In this document: in pieces, positions 19,342 through 27,491 of the stretch | Layout: every line of letters begins with the position of its first letter | Numbering within the stretch: the stretch's first letter is position 1 | DNA from: Nitrospira sp. | GTDB taxonomy: Bacteria; Nitrospirota; Nitrospiria; Nitrospirales; UBA8639 | Direction of reading: 5' to 3' | DNA: 64,000 nt | Assembly (NCBI GenBank): GCA_011523385.1 | Contig: WTGX01000004.1 | Span: forward strand, 1 to 64,000 | The notes under the pieces: model-generated | The model's database searches: none | Told to the model about the DNA's origin: nothing | The model's input: only the letters and a program-made list of their open reading frames with translations | Made by a program: the position numbers and the translations under genes

Positions 19342-20919
19342 GTGTCCTCCGGCGGATTTCCATGGCTCACCCTGGTCGTTTTCCTGCCCGTGTTGGGCGT
19401 GGCTGTGATTCTGCTGTTCGAAGAAGCCCTGGCCAAGTGGGTGGCCTTGGGCGTTTCGTCGCTGGTCTTCCTGGTCTCGCTCCCGCTGTGGGTTCTGTTC
19501 GATGAATCCACGCCGGCCATGCAGTTCGTGGAATCCCACCAATGGATCGCGTCGCCCTCCATCAACTACACAGTGGGCGTGGACGGGATCAGCCTGCCCT
19601 TGGTGCTGCTGACCACCCTGCTGACGCCGCTCTGCGTCCTGGTGTCCTGGACCGCAATCGAGACGCGCGTCAGGGAATTCATGATCAGCCTGCTCGTGAT
19701 GGAAACCGCCACGCTGGGCGTGTTCGTCTCGTTGGACTTCGTCCTGTTCTACGTCTTCTGGGAAACCATGTTGATCCCCATGTACCTGCTGATCGGGATC
19801 TGGGGCGGACCCAACCGCGTGTATGCGGCCATCAAGTTTTTCCTGTATACCCTGGCCGGCAGCATCCTGCTGCTCGTGGCGATCATCGTGCTCTATTTCT
19901 ACGCCGGGGAAAACTCGTTCGATATCCTCATGCTGAGCAACGCCGAATATCCGGCTTGGCTGCAAGCCTGGTTGTTCTGGGCCTTCTTCGCCGCGTTTGC
20001 CGTGAAAGTACCGATGTTCCCGTTTCATACGTGGTTGCCGGACGCGCACGTGGAGGCCCCGACCGCGGGCAGCGTGATGCTGGCGAGCGTGTTGCTGAAA
20101 TTGGGCGCCTACGGGTTCCTGCGCTTCTCGTTGCCCATGCTGCCGGATGCCACGCAACGATTTACCTCGGTGGTGATCTTCCTGTCGGTCGTTGCCATCA
20201 TCTACGGCGCCTACATGGCCTTTGCCCAGGCCGATCTCAAAAAACTCATCGCCTATTCCAGCGTGAGCCACATGGGATTCGTCACGCTGGGGATTTTCGT
20301 GTTGAACGCCCAGGGGATCGAGGGCGCGATCCTGCAAATGGTCAATCACGGTATCACCACCGGCGCGCTCTTCCTGTGCGTGGGTATCGTGTACGAACGG
20401 ACGCACAGCCGGGAGATCGCGGACAATGCGGGCCTCGCCGCGTCCATGCCGGTCTACGCTTCGTTCCTCGTGATCTTCGCGTTGTCCTCCGTGGGGCTGC
20501 CGGGGATGAACAGCTTCGTGGGCGAGTTCTTCGTGCTGCTCGGGACCTTCATGTGGAACAAGGCGGTCGCCACGGCCGCGGCCCTGGGGGTCATTCTCGC
20601 GGCAGCCTATATACTCTGGATGTTGCAGCGCGTGATATACGGCATCCCGGCGCAACATATGGCGTCGAAACTCCACGACATGAACTGGCGTGAAATCGGC
20701 ACCCTGGCGCCCCTGGCGTTCTTCGTGTTCTGGATTGGTCTCTATCCCAAGCCCCTGCTGGACGTGATGCATGCCAGCGTCGATCATCTCGTGCAGAAAC
20801 AGGCGAAAGTCATGACGGTGGACGAGGAACTCCCTCTCCCTCGATGGGAGAGGGCCCGCCCTGAGCTTGTCGAAGGGGCTGGGGTGAGGGTGAAACCCAT
20901 GGAGCCTGAAACGCGATGA
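19342..20919 (+). CDS. nuoM: NADH-quinone oxidoreductase subunit M
   Basis: NuoM is the middle antiporter-like proton-pumping subunit. It has the key glutamate in FVLFYVFWETMLIPMYLLIG and the channel motifs FAVKVPMFPFHTWLPDAHVEAPTAGSVMLA. I choose the GTG at 19342 (AAAGGA 11 bases upstream) because the earlier in-frame GTG at 19309 lies inside a repeat. From about base 20829 the reading frame runs through an interspersed repeat, adding roughly 30 charged, Pro-rich residues (ELPLPRWERARPELVEG and onward) that do not look like NuoM. The stop overlaps the nuoN start. Confidence 0.96.
   Translation: MSSGGFPWLTLVVFLPVLGVAVILLFEEALAKWVALGVSSLVFLVSLPLWVLFDESTPAMQFVESHQWIASPSINYTVGVDGISLPLVLLTTLLTPLCVLVSWTAIETRVREFMISLLVMETATLGVFVSLDFVLFYVFWETMLIPMYLLIGIWGGPNRVYAAIKFFLYTLAGSILLLVAIIVLYFYAGENSFDILMLSNAEYPAWLQAWLFWAFFAAFAVKVPMFPFHTWLPDAHVEAPTAGSVMLASVLLKLGAYGFLRFSLPMLPDATQRFTSVVIFLSVVAIIYGAYMAFAQADLKKLIAYSSVSHMGFVTLGIFVLNAQGIEGAILQMVNHGITTGALFLCVGIVYERTHSREIADNAGLAASMPVYASFLVIFALSSVGLPGMNSFVGEFFVLLGTFMWNKAVATAAALGVILAAAYILWMLQRVIYGIPAQHMASKLHDMNWREIGTLAPLAFFVFWIGLYPKPLLDVMHASVDHLVQKQAKVMTVDEELPLPRWERARPELVEGAGVRVKPMEPETR
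20829..20896. repeat. Interspersed repeat embedded in the 3' end of nuoM
   Basis: CTCCCTCTCCCTCGATGGGAGAGGG is followed by CCTGAGCTTGTCGAAGGGG and GGGGTGAGGGTG, so one repeat appears nested in another. A relative of the outer element lies at 32199-32250. It is translated as the NuoM tail. Confidence 0.7.
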
Positions 20920-22385
20920 TGATTCCCCTCGCAGATCTGGTCACGATCCTCCCGGAACTGATCGTCGTGTCCGTCGCCTGTCTCCTGCTGGTGCTGGACC
21001 CGATCACCCCGTCGAATAAAAAAGACCTGCTGGCGTGGATGAGCGTCGCCACTCTGGGAATCTGTTTCATCATGACCGCCGGGAGCATGGGCGACCGGGT
21101 CTTTGCGTTCAGCGACCTCGTGGTCGTGGACGGGTATGCTTCGTTCTGGAAACTCTTGCTCTACGTCGTGAGCGGCATGACGATCCTGCTTTCCATCGGG
21201 TACCTCAAGGAAGAACGGATCGACCTGGCCGAATTCTACGGGTTCGTGCTGCTCTCCCTGACCGGCATGATGATCATGGTGTCCGGTGCCGACCTGCTGG
21301 TCATCTACCTGGGCATCGAGTTGATGTCCATCTCGCTCTATATTATGGCGGGCTTCAAGCGGTTTGAAGCCAGGTCCATCGAGTCATCGGCCAAGTACTT
21401 TATATTGGGCGCGTTCTCGTCCGGCCTCCTGCTCTACGGCATTTCGCTCATCTTCGGGGCCGCCGGCAGTACGCGCCTGGTCGAAATCGCCGCGGCAGTC
21501 GAGGCGCGCGGGCTCGACGACTCGCTGATCCTCATCGCCCTGATGCTTGTGATCGTGGGGTTCGGGTTCAAGGTGGCGGCCGTGCCGTTTCACATGTGGA
21601 CCCCGGACGTGTATCAGGGCGCGCCGACCTCGGTGACCGCGTTCATGGCCGTGGCGTCGAAAGCCGCGAGCTTCGGGGCATTCCTCCGGGTGATGCTCGA
21701 AGGCTTCGGGGGCATGAAACCGAATTGGAACGGGCTCATCCTGGGCGTGTGCATCCTGACCCTGATCCTGGGGAATCTCGTGGCCATCGTACAAACCAAC
21801 GTGAAGCGCATGCTGGCGTACTCGAGCATCGCGCACGCCGGTTATGCGTTGATCGGGCTGGTCGTGGCGGGATGGGTCGGAACCGGAGTCTCGGCCAAAG
21901 GCGTATCCAGCATGATGCTGTACCTGGCCGTCTATTCCTTCATGACCTTGGGGGCCTTCTCCATTGTGGCGATTCTTCGACGGGGCGGGAATGAAGGAGA
22001 AGACCTGGACGACTTCACCGGATTGGCCAAGCGCCACAAGGGCGCGGCGTTTTTGATGCTGCTCTTCATGGTGTCGCTCGCGGGCATCCCGCCGACTGCC
22101 GGGTTCATCGGAAAATTCTACTTGTTCATGGCCGCGGTCAACGCCGGACTGACGTGGCTGGCCGTGGTCGGGTTGATCTTCGCCGCGGTATCCGCCTTCT
22201 ACTACCTGCGCGTCGTCATGGTCATGTACATGCGCGAGCCTTCGCCGGACCAGGAGAACGAAACGCGCCTGGCCCTGTCCCCCACCGCCACCGTCGTCCT
22301 GGCCCTAGCTGCCGCCGGCGTCGTGCTGTTCGGTCTCTACCCCTGGCCCCTCGTCTCCCTCACCGCCACCGCCTCGCTACCCTGA
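20916..22385 (+). CDS. nuoN: NADH-quinone oxidoreductase subunit N
   Basis: NuoN is the third antiporter-like subunit, next to NuoK. The 489-residue protein has LLVIYLGIELMSISLYIMAGF with the conserved glutamate, GFGFKVAAVPFHMWTPDVYQGAPT with the channel lysine, and MLAYSSIAHAGY. The ATG overlaps the nuoM stop (a second ATG follows at 20919). It is the last gene of the operon and completes a full set of complex I subunits. Confidence 0.97.
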   Translation: MMIPLADLVTILPELIVVSVACLLLVLDPITPSNKKDLLAWMSVATLGICFIMTAGSMGDRVFAFSDLVVVDGYASFWKLLLYVVSGMTILLSIGYLKEERIDLAEFYGFVLLSLTGMMIMVSGADLLVIYLGIELMSISLYIMAGFKRFEARSIESSAKYFILGAFSSGLLLYGISLIFGAAGSTRLVEIAAAVEARGLDDSLILIALMLVIVGFGFKVAAVPFHMWTPDVYQGAPTSVTAFMAVASKAASFGAFLRVMLEGFGGMKPNWNGLILGVCILTLILGNLVAIVQTNVKRMLAYSSIAHAGYALIGLVVAGWVGTGVSAKGVSSMMLYLAVYSFMTLGAFSIVAILRRGGNEGEDLDDFTGLAKRHKGAAFLMLLFMVSLAGIPPTAGFIGKFYLFMAAVNAGLTWLAVVGLIFAAVSAFYYLRVVMVMYMREPSPDQENETRLALSPTATVVLALAAAGVVLFGLYPWPLVSLTATASLP

Positions 22386-22412
22386 CAATAAGCCTGACAG
22401 GCCCCAGTTGTC

Positions 22413-22446
22413 ATCCTCGACATCTTTAATCGAGGATCCAGGGTTT
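22413..22446 (+). terminator. Hairpin after nuoN, possible terminator
   Basis: ATCCTCGA (22413-22420) pairs with TCGAGGAT (22430-22437), and a short T run follows after CCAGGG. The shape matches the GTCATNCC...GGATCCAG repeat family, so it may be a repeat that also ends the nuo transcript. Confidence 0.45.
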
Positions 22447-22641
22447 TTGCCTATATCCTTTCTTTGCGAAGAGAGCGACCTTGGAACCTCGCTGTCGCAA
22501 GGATGGCAGAAGAGGTAGACAAGGATTCTCAATACCCCTTCATTCTGTCAGCGAATGGGAATATTGACAATTTCTGTGAAAACGGAAATCCGGGGTATTG
22601 GCCTGCCATCGTGAATACGCTATAAGTACAGGGTAGCCAAC

Positions 22642-22863
22642 CGTTACAAAGAGGAACGCCGCCATCTGCGTGCCCGCCTCGACGCGCTCTACTTCCACCT
22701 CTACGGCCTGACCAGGGAAGACGCGGAGTACGTACTGGACACCTTCCCCATCGTCCGCAAGGAAGACGAAGCCGCCTTCGGCCGCTACCGCACCCGTGAC
22801 CTCATCCTCGCCTACATGAACGCCCTCTCCGCCGGCGATACCGAGACCGTAGTGGCGGTTTAA
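22642..22863 (+). pseudogene. C-terminal relic of an Eco57I/PglX-like DNA methyltransferase, copy 1
   Basis: The frame ending at TAA 22861-22863 reads RYKEERRHLRARLDALYFHL followed by YGLTREDAEYVLDTFPIVRK and an RTRDLILAYMNALS block. This is the extreme C-terminus of large restriction-modification methyltransferases of the Eco57I/type IIG or BREX PglX kind, as I remember the family. There is no start codon or catalytic NPPY domain here, so it is a leftover. A second, nearly identical copy lies at 24586-24834, so the two bracket the HicBA genes. Confidence 0.7.
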
Positions 22864-22943
22864 ACGCTTCAGGCCTCTGTCGATAGGTATTAGGGCAATT
22901 TGCAATTTGAAACGAATTATGCTCCATATATTCTCCTCCACTT

Positions 22944-23108
22944 GGCAGGCTCTATGAAGTGCTGAGTGAGGGCGTTCATAACCTTCCCGAAGAAGAGTGC
23001 TTGAAGAAAGCGAATGCAACGAGCGACTGTCTTGCGTACCTGGTCAGCGAACTGGCTTCTCGAAAGGAAAATAGGACTCGTTTCAAGAGTACAGTCGGAA
23101 AACTTTGA
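22944..23108 (+). pseudogene. Relic of an unknown protein C-terminus
   Basis: The frame reads GRLYEVLSEGVHNLPEEECL and continues to TGA at 23106-23108. It opens just after a stop and has no start codon of its own with a ribosome site. The LYEVLSEGVH...EEECL pattern resembles the tail of uncharacterised accessory-region proteins. It is probably decayed. Confidence 0.4.
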
Positions 23109-23174
23109 GATTAACCATTTGTTCAGCAGATAAAATATCCTGAGGATATCACTATTGAAAGCTAGGAGACCATG

Positions 23175-23396
23175 ATGACCAAACAGTTGACAGCAATTAT
23201 CGAACGCGAAGGCGATGGTTACGTTGCCCTCTGCCCTGAGTTGGACATTGCGAGTCAGGGTGTAACCGTGGCTGAAGCGCGGGAAAATTTGAAAGAGGCG
23301 TTGGAGTTATTTTTTGAGACGGCTTCAGCCACCGAAATTCAGCATCGGCTGCATGAGGAAGTGTACGTGACAAAGGTCGAGATCGCCGTTGGCTAG
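23175..23396 (+). CDS. hicB: HicB-family antitoxin
   Basis: HicB neutralises the HicA mRNA interferase by covering its active site. The 73-residue protein has the partial RNase H-like fold: LTAIIEREGDGYVALCPELDIASQG followed by TVAEARENLKEALELFFE. There is no obvious C-terminal DNA-binding domain, so it is the short form. I prefer the ATG at 23175 with AGGAG six bases upstream over the ATG at 23172. The order is antitoxin first, toxin second, and the frames overlap by eight bases. Confidence 0.88.
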   Translation: MTKQLTAIIEREGDGYVALCPELDIASQGVTVAEARENLKEALELFFETASATEIQHRLHEEVYVTKVEIAVG

Positions 23397-23607
23397 ACTC
23401 CGAGCGTTATCGGGCAGAGAAGCCTGCGAGATACTTGCAGGGCACGGATTTGCCGAGGTCCGGCGCAGGAGTAGCCATGTCATCATGCAAAAAGTCGAAT
23501 CCGGTAGCACGATCACTGTCCCTGTTCCCGACCACAAGGAACTGAAGATGGGGACACTCATGTCAATCATTCGGCAATCGAGGCTGCCTAGAGTGGTGTT
23601 TGAGTAA
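23389..23607 (+). CDS. hicA: HicA-family mRNA interferase toxin
   Basis: HicA is a small double-stranded-RNA-binding-fold toxin that cleaves mRNA during translation. The 72-residue protein keeps the catalytic histidine in RRRSSHVIMQK (His30) and the LSGREACEILAGHGF and VPDHKELKMGTLMSIIRQ segments. It starts with TTG inside the end of hicB, a typical coupled arrangement. Both partners look intact, so the pair may be functional. Confidence 0.87.
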   Translation: MARLRALSGREACEILAGHGFAEVRRRSSHVIMQKVESGSTITVPVPDHKELKMGTLMSIIRQSRLPRVVFE

Positions 23608-23642
23608 CTTGCCGTTGTCCACGATTCGTTATTGATGTGCAG

Positions 23643-23981
23643 ATGAAGGGGAAGTTGAAGGTGGCTAAGGAGAGCGACGTGAGTCACCCCATCTATCGTG
23701 TGGTCTTTTTTGAAGTCCAGGCGCCCTATACGCTTCGAGTATGCTTCGACGATGAGACGGAACAGGTCATTGATTTCCGAACCATCTTGGAGGGCGAGAT
23801 ATTCGGTCCACTCCGGGATGAATCCTTATTCAGCCAAGTTCGGATTGATCCTGAGGTCCATACGTTGGTCTGGCCGAATGGGGCTGATTTTGATCCGGCG
23901 ACCCTGCATGACTGGCCCGAACGTCTCCCTGAACTTCAGAGAATGGCCAAACGCTGGACTCTTGCAGGGACGAAAAAGTAG
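23643..23981 (+). CDS. DUF2442-type small protein
   Basis: This protein of about 112 residues has a DUF2442-like core: YTLRVCFDDETEQVIDF, FGPLRDESLFSQVRIDPEV and TLVWPNGADFDPATLHDW. DUF2442 proteins are small, of unknown function, and are often found beside DUF4160 proteins in toxin-antitoxin-like pairs. No DUF4160 partner is visible here. It follows hicA by 35 bases. The start may be the GTG at 23637 or the ATG at 23643; neither has a strong ribosome site. Confidence 0.7.
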   Translation: MKGKLKVAKESDVSHPIYRVVFFEVQAPYTLRVCFDDETEQVIDFRTILEGEIFGPLRDESLFSQVRIDPEVHTLVWPNGADFDPATLHDWPERLPELQRMAKRWTLAGTKK

Positions 23982-24043
23982 CCTGCCATGGGCACAAGCG
24001 GACGTTATACTGTAGCATCATCCTCATCTAGGGAGGCAGCGCC

Positions 24044-24351
24044 ATGACGACTAAGGAGCGGGAGATGGAAGCGCTGGGGATCGAGTTTGAAAAGCAGGAA
24101 GCTGGGGCAACCGATTTGATGGAATTTTACGAAAAGGTCGAAAATATTTACGTCCAGGCATCCGCCTCTGTTTCTGAAAGCGAGGTCGTCTACTCCTCAG
24201 ATTCAACGAACATGACGAGGCCCAATACCTACTTGGGGGCAAGATTTTAACTGAACGCAACAAGTCCTCTACTCCTGTCTATACACCCGACTACGACCGC
24301 GTTCGCAGACAATGTTTGCAGCGGCTGCACGATCGACCGGGAGGGCAGTGA
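24044..24351 (+). pseudogene. Small unknown gene apparently split by a frameshift
   Basis: Frame one starts MTTKEREMEALGIEFEKQEAG at 24044 with GGGAGG upstream and ends at a TAA near 24250. From about 24211 the next frame reads HDEAQYLLGGKILTERNKSS followed by a TPDYDRVRRQCLQRLHDRPGG stretch, ending at TGA 24349-24351. The second part has protein-like composition and continues where the first becomes unlikely. A one-base insertion near 24208 would explain this. The function is unknown. Confidence 0.5.
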
Positions 24352-24407
24352 TGCTCTATGTGACTGCCTGGCTTGAGTCCCGCCCCAAAAGAGGGAGATA
24401 GACGGAT

Positions 24408-24584
24408 ATGACAACTCGTGAACCTGAATGTGTTGCATTGAAAAGACGTGGTGCGGAATACGTTGGGCAATTGTTATCAGGGAAGTCGAAACAGGAAGAG
24501 TTGGAGTTTTGGAGCAAGCGTACTGAACGTTTACGTTCTCGGCAAAAGCCGAACACATCGGAATCTGAGCAAGTTATTGTCTAG
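24408..24584 (+). CDS. Small unknown protein (58 residues)
   Basis: An ATG at 24408 opens a 58-codon frame beginning MTTREPECVALKRRGAEYVG and containing SKQEELEFWSKRTERLRSRQ. It begins like the gene at 24044 (MTT-E-E--AL), so the two may be distant relatives or share a family N-terminus. GAGGGAGA lies about ten bases upstream. The charged helical composition is compatible with a small antitoxin-like or regulatory protein, but I do not recognise it. Confidence 0.45.
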   Translation: MTTREPECVALKRRGAEYVGQLLSGKSKQEELEFWSKRTERLRSRQKPNTSESEQVIV

Positions 24585-24585
24585 C

Positions 24586-24834
24586 AAGTCTCTGCACGGT
24601 CTGCCCTTCGTCTGGGATGAAGAAGAACGCCGCCACCTGCGCGCCCGCCTCGACGCGCTCTACTTCCACCTCTACGGCCTGACCAGGGAAGACGCGGAAT
24701 ACGTGCCGGACACCTTCCCCATCGTCCGCAGGAAAGACGAAGCCGCCTTCGGCCACTACCGCACCCGCGACCTCATCCTCGCCTACATGAACGCCCTTTC
24801 TGCTGGCGACACCGACACGCAGGTAGCGATTTAG
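24586..24834 (+). pseudogene. C-terminal relic of an Eco57I/PglX-like DNA methyltransferase, copy 2
   Basis: The frame reads KSLHGLPFVWDEEERRHLRA, then LDALYFHLYGLTREDAEYVP and ends ALSAGDTDTQVAI. It is almost the same as the relic at 22642-22863 but extends about nine residues further upstream, including the PFVWDEEER motif usual before this tail. No catalytic domain is present. The duplicate tails suggest either two insertions next to methylase genes or recombination between two copies that removed the bodies. Confidence 0.7.
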
Positions 24835-25003
24835 AGAACGCATAGCTAAAACTGGATAGCGATTGAGGCTATTTAAGTGCTAGCGAGGAATTGTTTTCCA
24901 CCTGGGAGCCATGGATGCTGTGAAAGGATCTTATGAATATCATTGAATCTGGCATTGCCAAACTGGAAATTGGAATTATCTGGATGCTATGAGAGGTAGT
25001 GAG

Positions 25004-26023
25004 ATGACCCCAGACCCTATAAAATTTTTGTGCCTTTTGGAGGAACTGGAAACATCGTGCAAATTGCTCAAGGCCGGTTTGGGAGGTCTCCAAGAGATCG
25101 ACATGGGCAATGACTTTTACCATTTGCCCCACCAACTAATGGCAAGTGGTTTTGAGCGGTTCATGAAATGCTATATTGCGTTGGTATATGAAGGCCGAAA
25201 TTGTTCGTATCCAGATGTGAAATACATGAAGCAACTTGGCCATGATCTGGAAGCTCTTATCAAAAAGATCTGCACCGACTTCTACGGCGGAAAGACTCGC
25301 CCTTTCGTTCAGAAAGATCTCGACTTCATCATGACTGATCCGATTTTTCAAGAATGTATTCGAATTCTTTCTTTGTTTGGCCGGAAAGGGCGATACTACA
25401 ACCTTGACGTTGTTGCTGGCGGTACGGACAACCCGATTAATCCAGAAGAAGAGTGGGAATGCCTTGAGGCGCGCATTGAGGACGGTACGCCATTCTTGGA
25501 CGATCCCGAGTCGCTTTATCGAGACTATTATCCACGAGTGCATTCTCAATTGATCGCAAAGCTGGAACGATTTATCAGAGCGATTGCTCGGCAATTCACC
25601 ATCGGGGGGCACGCTGACCAACATGGGAGACTCCAGCAGACCTCAGCCGTATATAGGGAATTCCTAATGCTTAGTGATGAGCAACTTGGAACCATCGACT
25701 ACCGTCGTTCCGCACGGATTCGTCAGCAAGAACAAGAGAACTGGATAAAGCGATCGGAGCAAGAGATTTTCAACGGTAAGTGGCCAACGCGAACAGTCAC
25801 GAAAGCTGGGTTTGGAGAAGAGTGGCCATTTCGAACCAATCGCGTCATTGTTGAATGCCAAGAAAATCAGTTCTGCATTGTTAACATTGATGGCTATGAT
25901 TTCGCGCTCAACGGTGCTGCTCAAAGCCGTTTCAAGATGCCGTTTCCACATGACGCAGGTCTTGCAGTGCTTGGGAAATCGGTCGGTCCGTTCATCGACA
26001 TGGCCTTCGCACTTCGTAAATAG
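25004..26023 (+). CDS. Unknown 339-residue protein with a HEPN-like N-terminal region
   Basis: I do not recognise this family. The N-terminal part is helical, with FERFMKCYIALVYEGRN followed by KQLGHDLEALIKKI; that pairing of a length-conserved helix with GHDL is seen in HEPN and AbiV-like proteins of defence systems. I cannot find a clear R-x4-6-H catalytic motif. The C-terminal part is mixed alpha/beta. I choose the ATG at 25004 because AGAGG is seven bases upstream. Codon use is more A+T-rich than in the nuo genes. It lies next to a broken membrane gene on the same strand, within the toxin-antitoxin island, so a defence role is possible but unproven. Confidence 0.75.
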   Translation: MTPDPIKFLCLLEELETSCKLLKAGLGGLQEIDMGNDFYHLPHQLMASGFERFMKCYIALVYEGRNCSYPDVKYMKQLGHDLEALIKKICTDFYGGKTRPFVQKDLDFIMTDPIFQECIRILSLFGRKGRYYNLDVVAGGTDNPINPEEEWECLEARIEDGTPFLDDPESLYRDYYPRVHSQLIAKLERFIRAIARQFTIGGHADQHGRLQQTSAVYREFLMLSDEQLGTIDYRRSARIRQQEQENWIKRSEQEIFNGKWPTRTVTKAGFGEEWPFRTNRVIVECQENQFCIVNIDGYDFALNGAAQSRFKMPFPHDAGLAVLGKSVGPFIDMAFALRK

Positions 26024-26046
26024 GCAGATTTGTGATTTCGAACCCC

Positions 26047-26079
26047 GTAGGTCGGATTAGCCGAAAGCGTAATCCGACA
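26047..26079. repeat. Interspersed inverted repeat GTAGGTCGGATTA...TAATCCGAC
   Basis: GTCGGATTA (26051-26059) pairs with TAATCCGAC (26070-26078). It lies between the HEPN-like gene and the membrane gene. This repeat type is widespread in unrelated bacteria. Confidence 0.7.
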
Positions 26080-26122
26080 GCCGCATCAGTCGATATCCGA
26101 TGGCAGGAAAGGAGTTTTCTTC

Positions 26123-27154
26123 ATGGCCAGCGAAAACCAGATGAACCAGTTGAAGAATGTGGCAAATGAAATTTTAAGCATTGACGAAAATAAATTGTTA
26201 CGGCCCTCATTGGGTGAAGAATCCCTCAAGGAGGATTTTGCTCCTAAATGGTTGGCAATACAGAAAAAAGTCAAGTTTTTACTCCAATACTCACACGAAT
26301 TACATGATGAACAAATACAGAATATTTTCGGCACGCTTAATTCAATTAGGGGGCAAATGCAACAACAGGCGCAGGGTCAAAATGCGGACTACGTAGCGCG
26401 CCGCCCTGGGTTTTTGACTAATATCGATCAGCAACTTGAAGAACTAAAACGGTATTGGCCGCCTGTCGTGACTGCAGCGGTAGAAGCGCGCAGATTTCTT
26501 GAAGATGAGGGTGTACGCCAGGAATACGAACAGACGATCGAATCCATAAAGAAAGAATCCGAGAGCGCATTACAGCAAGTTCAGGGAGAAGCACAAAAAA
26601 CTATTGAGGAAGCACGCGTTCTTGCAGAACAAATTGAGAAACGTGCGCGGTTAACCGCAGCCAGAATTTCTGTGAAAGAGGCGCAGGAATAATTTCAACA
26701 GGCCCAAGCCGCGCTTGACAAACAAGTGAAGATTTGGGCCAGCCTAGGATCCGTCTGTATCGTAGGTTTTATCGGTGTCGCTCTATACTTCATAACAGTA
26801 GATCTGCCTGAAGATTGGCGTTGGCAGGTGATTTACTATAGTGCTATTCGGGTCTCAATCCTCACGGCAATAGGCACCACAGCGACTTTCTGTTTGAAAA
26901 TACTGCGCGCCCAGTTGCATATGCGTGAAAAGAACAGGCATCGGCAACGTGTCGCAAACAGCATGGAAGCCTTTGTAGCGTCGGCAGTGACACCCGAGCA
27001 AAGAGATTTGATACTAAGTCAGCTTGTAGAGTCTGTTGTACAATTCGGCAATTCCGGTTTGGTTCAGCGAGAAGACGACCACGTATATCGGCCTAGGATG
27101 ACCATAGATTCGATTAACAGAACACTTTCAACGAATCCTCAGAAGGATGTGTAG
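26123..27154 (+). pseudogene. Coiled-coil membrane protein gene interrupted by one in-frame TAA
   Basis: A strong AAAGGAG site precedes the ATG at 26123. Codons 1-189 encode a helical protein ending in a long coiled coil (EQTIESIKKESESALQQVQG onward). TAA at 26690-26692 interrupts, but the same frame continues without another stop to 27154, keeping the coiled coil (FQQAQAALDKQ) and adding two membrane helices (IWASLGSVCIVGFIGVALYF and a second near residue 235). One C-to-T change of CAA to TAA would explain it. The second half has no good start of its own. The intact product would be 343 residues, membrane-anchored, function unknown. Confidence 0.75.
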
Positions 27155-27186
27155 CCTTCATAGAAAAACACATGGATAGTTGCTTT

Positions 27187-27208
27187 GACTGGTCTGACTG
27201 GTTATAAT
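27187..27208 (+). promoter_or_regulatory. Promoter/operator of the first Phd/VapC pair
   Basis: A perfect TATAAT lies at 27203-27208, only seven bases before the ATG. Two direct GACTGGT copies (27187-27193 and 27196-27202) abut it and could be the antitoxin operator. No Shine-Dalgarno site fits between, so the transcript is probably leaderless. Confidence 0.5.
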
Positions 27209-27215
27209 AACGAGC

Positions 27216-27491
27216 ATGGCTATTACGTATTCGGCATACGACGCCAAGGCACGGTTTTCTGAGGTCCTGCGGCAGGTACGCGATGGGAAGACGGTCACGG
27301 TTTCTTATCGGGGAAAGCCCGTGGCCGAGATTCGCGCGATCCGGGATACGCCTGCGACGATCGAAGTGCGACTCGATGACCTGGAACGGCAAGGGATTGT
27401 AGTTGGCTCGGGCGAGCCCAGGAAGCCCATGGAAGCCGTAAGACGTCGGCCAGGCGCACTCAAGCGGTTTCTCGCCGAACGTGACGAATGA
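27216..27491 (+). CDS. Phd/YefM-family antitoxin
   Basis: The 91-residue protein has the Phd/YefM N-terminal fold: YSAYDAKARFSEVLRQVRDGKTVTVSYRGKPVAEI. These antitoxins bind their own operator as dimers and mask the toxin with the C-terminal tail. The stop overlaps the start of a PIN-domain toxin by four bases. It has TATAAT just upstream but no ribosome site, so leaderless translation is likely. Confidence 0.9.
   Translation: MAITYSAYDAKARFSEVLRQVRDGKTVTVSYRGKPVAEIRAIRDTPATIEVRLDDLERQGIVVGSGEPRKPMEAVRRRPGALKRFLAERDE

Noticed and set aside
17313-19565. A 750-codon open frame antisense to nuoL
   Set aside because: The product is His-, Gln- and Gly-rich with no domain pattern, while nuoL on the other strand is unmistakable.
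19231-20787. Long open frame antisense to nuoM
   Set aside because: Same reason: low-complexity His/Gln-rich translation opposite a clear membrane protein gene.
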